DNA of 20,959 bases from RGIG6353 sp045535585 (GTDB lineage: Bacteria > Bacillota > Clostridia > Oscillospirales > SIG627), in the NCBI GenBank assembly GCA_045535585.1, contig JAZSLY010000095.1, positions 1-20,959 of the forward strand, written 5' to 3'. A model generated the notes under the pieces. It worked only from the letters and a program-made list of their open reading frames with translations. It ran no database searches and was not told where the DNA came from. Positions within the stretch are counted from its first letter, which is position 1, and each line of letters begins with the position of its first letter. Below, piece after piece: positions 7,528 to 13,791 of the stretch. The position numbers and the translations under genes are program-made.

Positions 7528-8376
7528 TTAAAAAATCAGACTGTACACGTTGCCGAGGTGGTCCGAATAATAGCAGGTGCCGTCGTGGAAGTCTATCATT
7601 TCGGGCTCTATATTCGTGCCGAGGTCACAAAAGCGTGCAAAGTCGGTTTCCTTTTTCTTTTCCGTGTCGATAACCCGTATAGCAGGCGGATTTTCGACGC
7701 TGTCGGTAAAGCCCTCAAGAGAATAAATCTTTCCGCCGTGACAAGTGGCACCCTGAACGTAGTGATGATAGTCACAGTCAAAATAGTGCAATATATCCTC
7801 TTTTTCAAGAACTACCCTTTTCACTCCGTATTTCTCCCACACCTCTCCGTCGCAAAGACGGGGGAGGGAGAAAGCAAAGTACCTTGTGGAGTGAGTGCCG
7901 TCCCTCATAGTAAAGGCGTACAAAAGCCCATTTTCCTTGTCCACGGTAAAGTTGCCGTAGGGTCTTCTGTCCTCACTATCGGAGCGCCAAAGAGAGCGGT
8001 CGTTTGTAAAGCCTACCTGAATTATCTGAACGAGGGTGGAGGAAAAGGCGTTCTTCTCTCTTTGAATTCTGTATACGAGAGAGACACCCTCAAGTCTATT
8101 TTCTTCCTTTGCGTAGTTATTGTATATATTGGTGTAAAGTAGGGGGAACTCGTCTCCCTCATGGAAATATTCGCACCCGAATGAGACCGAGTTGCCGTGA
8201 GGCACAAGCTCGTCGCATCTGTCGAGAGTGAACTCGGCAAAGATTTCTTCGGACTCCAAGTCCTCCATTCTGTATACGGTGCACTCTCCCTTGTGGTTAA
8301 AGCTGAAAAGGAAACCGTTTGAAATAGCGCCGTCCTGACGCCCGTCCCTTATTTTACCAATCTTCTCAAGCTTCAT
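7528..8376 (-). CDS. Unknown protein, possible beta-propeller
   Basis: I do not recognise this 282-residue protein. It has no signal peptide, membrane segment or clear enzyme motif. The sequence is rich in short alternating beta-like segments separated by turns (for example GFLFSFNHKGECTVYRM, NGLLYAFTMRDGT, GKIYSLEGFTD, GTCYYSDHLGNVYSL), spaced about 40-50 residues apart. This spacing suggests blades of a small beta-propeller. An aromatic/His cluster, YFDCDYHHYVQGATCHGG, near residues 199-216 could be a ligand pocket. The ATG is preceded by GGAGTAGG, part of which is the stop codon of the aldo/keto reductase gene 3 nt upstream, so it is translated together with that gene. Its position among sugar and amide hydrolases suggests a lyase- or binding-type propeller; this is inference only. 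Confidence 0.75.
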   Translation of the reverse strand: MKLEKIGKIRDGRQDGAISNGFLFSFNHKGECTVYRMEDLESEEIFAEFTLDRCDELVPHGNSVSFGCEYFHEGDEFPLLYTNIYNNYAKEENRLEGVSLVYRIQREKNAFSSTLVQIIQVGFTNDRSLWRSDSEDRRPYGNFTVDKENGLLYAFTMRDGTHSTRYFAFSLPRLCDGEVWEKYGVKRVVLEKEDILHYFDCDYHHYVQGATCHGGKIYSLEGFTDSVENPPAIRVIDTEKKKETDFARFCDLGTNIEPEMIDFHDGTCYYSDHLGNVYSLIF

Positions 8377-8379
8377 TTC

Positions 8380-9321
8380 CTACTCCATAATCTCGCGGAA
8401 AATCACGCGTTGCTCCTCTTCGGTCAGCACTACGTCACCGCCCGACATAGAGTCCTCAATCTGTGAAATTCGGCTTCCGCCGATTACGGGGAAGGTGTCG
8501 GGGGCGGAAATAGAGCACAATGCTCCGCAAACGATAGCTCCCACAGAGCAATTATATTTTTCGGCAAGGGTTTTCATATATTCGGCTTTGTCAAGGTTTT
8601 CCTGACACAAATAGCGCTTTTTCGCCTTTTCGGAAAGCGCTTCTACGCCTCCCTCTGCCACCTTTGAGAAGAAGCCCTTTGCCTGAGAGGAATAGGCTAC
8701 CACGGGAAGAGACGCCGAGCTGTAAAAACGGAACTCCTCCTTGTCCATACCCACGAGCCCACCTCTTTCACCGAGACAGTAGGCAGGGTTAAATCTTATC
8801 TGGCTTGCAGAAAAGCCCATAAGGGAGTTTTTCTTTGCGTACTCGTTTGCCATCTTTATTCTGTCGGATTGCCAGTTGGACGCGCCGAACTTTTTAATCT
8901 TACCTGCCTTGACGAAGCCGTTCATCAATTCTATTATCTCGGCGGGGTCAACCGTTCTGTCGTCACGGTGGAGCCAGTAGAATTCTATATTGTCGCACCC
9001 AAGGGCTTCAAGACTCTTTTCAAGGTCGGAGGCGATATCCTCCGCCGTCACTCTCGGCTTTTCGTTCTTGTCGGGGTCGTAGTAACCGCCCTTGGTGAAA
9101 ACGTGCATCTCCGACGCACCTCTGTCGTGAAGCCATTTGCCCACTATTCTCTCCGACTCGCCGTTTGCGTAAAGGCGTGCGGTGTCAATGTGCGTTCCGC
9201 CAAGCGCGCGGAAGCGGTCCATTATGGCAAACGCCTCTTCTTCACCAATTCCGTCGCCGAAATACGCCGTTCCTAAAAATATCTTGGACGCCTTGTCCCC
9301 GAAAGCATTTGAATATCTCAT
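8380..9321 (-). CDS. Aldo/keto reductase
   Basis: 313 residues of the aldo/keto reductase superfamily, NAD(P)H-dependent TIM-barrel enzymes that reduce sugar aldehydes and ketones. The catalytic tetrad is complete: D46 in HIDTA, Y51 in RLYANGESE, K77 in FTKGG and H118 in YWLHRDD. GASNWQ (around 176) is the usual strand motif, and PVIGGSRISQIEDS near the C-terminus is the cofactor-phosphate/adenine-binding segment. It is cytoplasmic and of typical length. GGAGG precedes the ATG, 13 nt after the PHP phosphatase stop. In this operon it could process a released sugar or a 2-oxo/aldehyde product. Substrate is not deducible. Confidence 0.88.
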   Translation of the reverse strand: MRYSNAFGDKASKIFLGTAYFGDGIGEEEAFAIMDRFRALGGTHIDTARLYANGESERIVGKWLHDRGASEMHVFTKGGYYDPDKNEKPRVTAEDIASDLEKSLEALGCDNIEFYWLHRDDRTVDPAEIIELMNGFVKAGKIKKFGASNWQSDRIKMANEYAKKNSLMGFSASQIRFNPAYCLGERGGLVGMDKEEFRFYSSASLPVVAYSSQAKGFFSKVAEGGVEALSEKAKKRYLCQENLDKAEYMKTLAEKYNCSVGAIVCGALCSISAPDTFPVIGGSRISQIEDSMSGGDVVLTEEEQRVIFREIME

Positions 9322-9334
9322 TCCCGTTCCTCCG

Positions 9335-10138
9335 TTAAATATTTATATATCTTTTTTCAAAGCCGTTTCCGTGCAATTCAAGCACGTAGTCAAATTTAGC
9401 CTCTCGAAGCAGGTGCTCCATTTCCCCGAATTTATAGTCAAGGGTGGAGACGGCGTGGCTGTCCGAGGAGAGAATTACCTCGCCCCCCTCCCGTTTCAGA
9501 ACGGAAAGAAGCTCTTCGCCAAGGTATGGCGTTTTTCTTAATCCTCTCGCCATAGCCCCCGTGTTCACCTCGAAAACGGAAACTCTCGAGAGGGCTTTTA
9601 TGTATTTTTCTGCAATCTTCATATATTCCCCGTTATTCAGGAAAAGGGGAGTATCAAGCTCGTCAAACTTGGTTATAAGGTCAAAGTGCCCGATGATATG
9701 GGGGCGGTGCTTCATAACGTAGTCTGCAAAGGTGCTATAATAGGTCTCGGCAAGGCGTGGAATATCGTAATCAAAAACGCCAAGGCACTCCTTGAAATAA
9801 TCGTAGCCCGAGTCGATGGGATAGTATTTACCGCCGTGGCAGAAATAGTGTGAGCTTCCTATCACGTAGTCAAAGCCGTCACGGGAGTGGGGGGACATGG
9901 CGTCCTCCTCCGTACCGCAGAGGATTTCTATTTTGTGTGAGTATTTTTCCTTCAGGGCGTTAATTTCCCTTTTGTACCCCTCGGTGTCCTTCATACAGTA
10001 CCTAAGGTCGAAGGGAGTGTAGCCGTGCCCCGAAAAGCCTATGGCGTCAAAGCCACGTTCAATGGCGTATAAAATAATTTCCTCGGGAGTGTTTTCCCCG
10101 TCGCAATAAGTAGTGTGAGTGTGATAATTCGTCAGCAT
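9335..10138 (-). CDS. PHP-domain phosphatase, histidinol-phosphatase-like
   Basis: 267 residues of the PHP superfamily, closest in pattern to HisK-type histidinol phosphatase: trinuclear metal phosphoesterases. Metal ligands in order: H6 and H8 (NYHTHTTYCDG), D13, H38 (GFSGHGYTP), E77 (GTEEDA), H97 (GSSHYF), H151 (GHFDL), then D226 and H228 (SSDSHA). Full length for the family. No histidine biosynthesis genes are nearby, so a different phosphorylated substrate, such as a sugar phosphate or the phosphomonoester left by the GDPD domain, is more likely from context. Its ATG lies 1 nt after the YeiH-type stop with only a weak G-rich site, so it is probably translated by coupling. Confidence 0.83.
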   Translation of the reverse strand: MLTNYHTHTTYCDGENTPEEIILYAIERGFDAIGFSGHGYTPFDLRYCMKDTEGYKREINALKEKYSHKIEILCGTEEDAMSPHSRDGFDYVIGSSHYFCHGGKYYPIDSGYDYFKECLGVFDYDIPRLAETYYSTFADYVMKHRPHIIGHFDLITKFDELDTPLFLNNGEYMKIAEKYIKALSRVSVFEVNTGAMARGLRKTPYLGEELLSVLKREGGEVILSSDSHAVSTLDYKFGEMEHLLREAKFDYVLELHGNGFEKRYINI

Positions 10139-10139
10139 T

Positions 10140-11165
10140 TTACATTAACCCCATAAACCAGATTACCGCCAGCGCCGTCAGGGTCACCAGCGTATCGATT
10201 GTGATGCCGTAGAACATAGGCGAAAGCCCTGCCCGTTTAAAGTCGGTAAGGCTTGTTCCAAGTCCGATAGCGCCCAGCGCCGTTACCATAAGGAACTTAC
10301 TTGCGCTCTTCATAACCCCCGATACCTCGGTGGGAATGAAGCCTATACTGTTTACGATAGCAAGGGCAAGAAATCCCGCGATAAACCAAGGAATAATTTT
10401 GAGAACATTTACCTTTTTTCCATCGCCGGCGCTCTTCAATTCCTTTTGCTTTATGCGTGTGCCGATATAGGCAAAGACGAGCACCGTGGGAATGATTGCA
10501 ATAGTACGGGTAAGCTTTACCATAGTGGCAAAGTCGCCTGCCACCTCGGAAAAGGCATAGCCCGACGCCACTACGCTTGCGGTGTCATTAACCGACGTGC
10601 CTGCCCATATGCCGTAGGCGATATCCGTCATCCCGAGAAGCCTTCCCAGAATGGGGTATATAGCAATCATAATCATATCGAAAAGGAAGGTGGAGGACAT
10701 TGCAAAGGCAATATCCTTGTCGTCGGCGTCAATAACGGGGGCGATTGCCGCCACGGCAGAGCCGCCGCAAATTCCCGTGCCTGCCGAAATGAGATTTGAT
10801 AATTTCCAGTTCAGCCCGAAAAGCCGTCTTATGAAATATCCGCCTCCAAAGCACATAAGGAAGGTAAATATCATTACGAAAAAGGTCATTTTACCCACCG
10901 ACATAATGGTGCTCACCGAAAGGGAAGCGCCAAGCAGGATAATTGCGCCCTTCAAAATCTTCTTGGAGGTAAATTTCAGGGCAGGCTTTATCCAGCTTGG
11001 GTGGAAAAAGCTGTTGATAATAGTTCCCATAAACAGCGCTATAATGGACGCGCCAAGTATTTCACCCGGTATCAGCCTTTCCAGCATTACCGAGACGACG
11101 GCGAGCGCCATACATATGGCAACGCCGAGGATAAATTGTAATTTTTTCTTTATTGTTTCGTTCAT
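10140..11165 (-). CDS. YeiH-type membrane protein (putative sulfate exporter family)
   Basis: 341 residues, about ten predicted membrane helices with short loops. The family signature SAGTGICGGSAVAAIAPVI at about 127-145, and GIWAGTSVNDTASVVA at 185-200, identify the YeiH / UPF0324 family, often labelled putative sulfate exporters because some members sit in taurine and sulfonate catabolic clusters. Biochemistry of the family is thin. It is the only membrane protein in the 14-gene operon, so it may export an anionic end product or import the substrate. Its ATG overlaps the nitrilase-GDPD stop (ATGA) and lacks a strong ribosome binding site, pointing to translational coupling with the fusion protein. 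No sulfur-metabolism gene is seen beside it, so sulfate or sulfite as cargo is not supported locally. Confidence 0.87.
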   Translation of the reverse strand: MNETIKKKLQFILGVAICMALAVVSVMLERLIPGEILGASIIALFMGTIINSFFHPSWIKPALKFTSKKILKGAIILLGASLSVSTIMSVGKMTFFVMIFTFLMCFGGGYFIRRLFGLNWKLSNLISAGTGICGGSAVAAIAPVIDADDKDIAFAMSSTFLFDMIMIAIYPILGRLLGMTDIAYGIWAGTSVNDTASVVASGYAFSEVAGDFATMVKLTRTIAIIPTVLVFAYIGTRIKQKELKSAGDGKKVNVLKIIPWFIAGFLALAIVNSIGFIPTEVSGVMKSASKFLMVTALGAIGLGTSLTDFKRAGLSPMFYGITIDTLVTLTALAVIWFMGLM

Positions 11166-12784
11166 AATTTTATTACCCGTAAGTCATCTTTGGACTTTAT
11201 CGCCTGTGAAATCAAGTTGTAGTCGTTTGTAAGTATCGTGTCGATTCCCATATTGAGAAATTCCTTTGCTTCCTCTTCTTCGTCCGACCAGAAAACGTTG
11301 CAGATAATGCCATTTCTGTGGGCAAGGTCTATCATTTCCTGATTGAAGTGAGGCTTGAAGAGCTGAACTTTTTCACAACCGTATTTTATTGCACGTTCAA
11401 CCATACGCCAAGGCTCGTCGCCTGCACCTACGCAACAATGTATGTCAGGTGCAAGAGCCTTCGCTAATTTAAGAAAATTATCGTTCCCGCTTGTGAAGTA
11501 TACGTGATTTTTGCAATCGTATTTTTCTATGAGGGAGAGAATCTTTTTCAATATCTCAGGGCCGTATTCACATTTGTTGTCCACAGTTTTAATGTGTATA
11601 TTCATGACTGCGTGACAGGCAAATTTTTTGAGTATTTCTTCAAAGGCAACTATTTTGAGCCCTCTGAATTTCTCTCCGAATTTGATGCCGAAATCGTATT
11701 CGAGAAGTTCTGCCATTGTGTGCTCGTAAATAAGCCCCCTTCCTGTGCTTACACGCTCAAGATTTGGGTCGTGAGAGGACACTATTTCACCGTCGGCAGT
11801 TGCCCAAAGGTCGAACTCTATCTCATCTGCCCCCATAGCTATGGCGGCACCGAAGGCGGCCATAGAGTTTTCCGGTGCAACCGAGTTAAAGCCGCGGTGT
11901 GCACATACTCTCGGGTAGGGCATTTCAATATCGTTCGGTACGATGGCGCTGCCCGCAGGTCTGTATTTATAGGGACGTCGTCCCTTTTCTACGTATTCGT
12001 AGTGAGCCGACGGGGGATTGCCGAAGCCCGCAGGCTTAAAATGTTTTTTGGAGAAATCCACTTCCACCGTTTCAAGCCCTGCACGGCTTTTCATATTGAG
12101 AAGCACTGTGCCGTTGGGAGAAACTACCATGCTTCCTCCGCCTACCTCCGACTTTTCTCCCATTGAAACCGAGGAGCGAAGAACGTAGGCGTTGGTGTTA
12201 TAGGCAAGAAATCTGCACATAATTTCAGTGGCATCGTGGGTGTCGCTTCTTTGATGTGAACATCCGATTATGGCATCAAGACCATATCTTGCCATATTGG
12301 CGTAGTTCTCGTAGAAATAGAAATCGTAGCAGGTCAAAAAGCCGAATTTTAAGCCCTCTATTTCCACTACCGTGGGCTCGTCGTGTGCGAGTTCGTAGGA
12401 GACGTCCATCTCCTCTTGCTTCATTTCGTTTGGTACGAGCTGTGTCTTGAAATATAGCCCCTTTACTTCTCCGTTTCTGTCAATGGCGTAGGTGGTGTTT
12501 CTGTAGCCGCCCTCAGCTTTGTAGCGGGCATTGATAAAGAGAATGGAGTGACATCTTTTTGCCGTCTCCTTCGCTTTCTTCAAAATAGCCTCGTTAAAGT
12601 GCTCAATGCTCCACAGTCTTTCCTCCTTGGTTTTGCAAAGGCAGGGCATATCGGTCATCTCAGGCAGGACGATAATATCCATAGTTCCGTCACATCGGTC
12701 AAGGAGTTCACATTCGGTTTTAAAATACTCCTCCGAACGTGAATGGTCGGTTGAATAGGGGGGCTGAATTATACATATCTTCAT
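11162..12784 (-). CDS. Nitrilase-GDPD fusion protein
   Basis: 540 residues with two enzyme domains. Residues 1 to about 275 are a carbon-nitrogen hydrolase (nitrilase superfamily) with the Glu-Lys-Cys triad E42 (VLPEM), K113 (YFKTQLVPNE) and C152 (LTCYDFYF); such domains usually cleave amides. Residues about 288-540 are a glycerophosphodiester phosphodiesterase: AHRG with H296 and R297, PEN with E305, EIEFDLW with E323 and D325, and SHDP with H338. The block usually written NIEIK, whose Glu is a metal ligand, reads NIHIK (H397). No frameshift joins the halves: the reading frame is continuous, with a 10-15 residue proline-rich linker, and there is no internal start with a good site. AGGAG precedes the ATG; it lies 13 nt after the isomerase gene and overlaps YeiH by 4 nt. 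The pairing suggests a substrate with both an amide and a phosphodiester. Domain calls are sure; substrate is unknown. Confidence 0.87.
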   Translation of the reverse strand: MKICIIQPPYSTDHSRSEEYFKTECELLDRCDGTMDIIVLPEMTDMPCLCKTKEERLWSIEHFNEAILKKAKETAKRCHSILFINARYKAEGGYRNTTYAIDRNGEVKGLYFKTQLVPNEMKQEEMDVSYELAHDEPTVVEIEGLKFGFLTCYDFYFYENYANMARYGLDAIIGCSHQRSDTHDATEIMCRFLAYNTNAYVLRSSVSMGEKSEVGGGSMVVSPNGTVLLNMKSRAGLETVEVDFSKKHFKPAGFGNPPSAHYEYVEKGRRPYKYRPAGSAIVPNDIEMPYPRVCAHRGFNSVAPENSMAAFGAAIAMGADEIEFDLWATADGEIVSSHDPNLERVSTGRGLIYEHTMAELLEYDFGIKFGEKFRGLKIVAFEEILKKFACHAVMNIHIKTVDNKCEYGPEILKKILSLIEKYDCKNHVYFTSGNDNFLKLAKALAPDIHCCVGAGDEPWRMVERAIKYGCEKVQLFKPHFNQEMIDLAHRNGIICNVFWSDEEEEAKEFLNMGIDTILTNDYNLISQAIKSKDDLRVIKL

Positions 12785-12797
12785 TTAGTTTTTTCTC

Positions 12798-13769
12798 CTA
12801 TGCCCACCACATAGCTCCGGGCTTTTCGTATATAATAACTTCCTTCAGGAAGCTTATTGCCTTTTCAATTCCTTCCTTCGAGCTCATCAGGGAGTCCTCG
12901 TGCTCTATGCTTATCACGCCGTCGTAGCCTGATGCCTTCAGGGTGCTGATAATAGCGTTCCACATTTCCTTGCCGTTTCCATAGCCCACCGTCCTGAATA
13001 CCCATGAACGATCGAGAATGTTTCCGTAGTGACCTACGTCAAGAACTCCGTTGACGGCGGTGTTGGCTTGGTCTATCTTGGTGTCTTTTGCATGGAAATG
13101 GTGGATAGCGCCGGCCTTTCCAAGTACCTTGATTACTTCTACGGGGTCCATACCCTGCCAGAGAAGGTGGCTTGGGTCAACGTTTGCACCGATGATATCG
13201 CCTACTGCCTCTCTCATTCTCAGAACGGTAGCTGTGTTATAAACGCAGAAGCCGGGGTGCATCTCAAAGGCTATCTTCTTTATGCCGTGAGATTTACAGA
13301 ACTTCACTTCTTCCTTCCAGTAGGGGATAAGCTTCTTTTCCCATTGCCATTTGAGTATTTCAAGGTAGTCAACGGGCCATGAGCAGGTTACCCAGTTGGG
13401 TCTCTCACTGGTCTCGCAGTCACCCGGGCATCCCGAAAATCCCACGATAGTATCTACCCCAAGCTTTTCGGCAAGGAGAACGGCGCCTTCAAAGTCGTCG
13501 TGGTACGCCTTTGCAATCTCTTTGTTGGGGTGCACGGGGTTTCCGTGGGCGCTGATTGCCGCAATAGACATATTGTTGTCGGCAAGAATTTGCTTTATTT
13601 CGTCTATCTTCTTTTCGTCTGCCAGAAGCACCGCGGGGTCAAAATGGGCTTTTCCGGGACAGCCTCCCGCACCCATCTCTAACTGCTGAACGCCCTGAGT
13701 GGCAAGATATTCTACCATTTCCTTAAAGGTCATATGTGCCAACGCAGGACTGAAAACTCCTAATTTCAT
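12798..13769 (-). CDS. Sugar phosphate isomerase/epimerase-type TIM barrel
   Basis: 323 residues of the xylose-isomerase-like TIM-barrel superfamily (the IolE/IolI and tagatose-epimerase type), metal-dependent enzymes that shift carbonyls or epimerise sugars and cyclitols. Candidate metal ligands in the expected order: E169 (FEMHPG), D198 with H201 (NVDPSHLLWQG), H224/H226 (HHFHAKDT) and E289 (SIEHED). Slightly longer than typical (~280), with an insertion rich in Trp and Pro near 125-150. No signal peptide. AAGGAG precedes the ATG, 22 nt after the beta-galactosidase stop. Next to the beta-galactosidase it could act on the released sugar or on an inositol-like aglycone. The exact reaction is not readable. 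Confidence 0.82.
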   Translation of the reverse strand: MKLGVFSPALAHMTFKEMVEYLATQGVQQLEMGAGGCPGKAHFDPAVLLADEKKIDEIKQILADNNMSIAAISAHGNPVHPNKEIAKAYHDDFEGAVLLAEKLGVDTIVGFSGCPGDCETSERPNWVTCSWPVDYLEILKWQWEKKLIPYWKEEVKFCKSHGIKKIAFEMHPGFCVYNTATVLRMREAVGDIIGANVDPSHLLWQGMDPVEVIKVLGKAGAIHHFHAKDTKIDQANTAVNGVLDVGHYGNILDRSWVFRTVGYGNGKEMWNAIISTLKASGYDGVISIEHEDSLMSSKEGIEKAISFLKEVIIYEKPGAMWWA

Positions 13770-13791
13770 AATATTTACTCCTTTTATTTAA

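Noticed and set aside
9335..10138. Histidine biosynthesis role for the PHP phosphatase
   Set aside because: No other his gene is in the window and the gene is embedded in a catabolic operon.
11504..12166. 220-residue plus-strand open frame opposite the nitrilase-GDPD gene
   Set aside because: It is a shadow of a clearly coding minus-strand gene; the peptide is Cys/Tyr/Phe-rich without recognisable domains.
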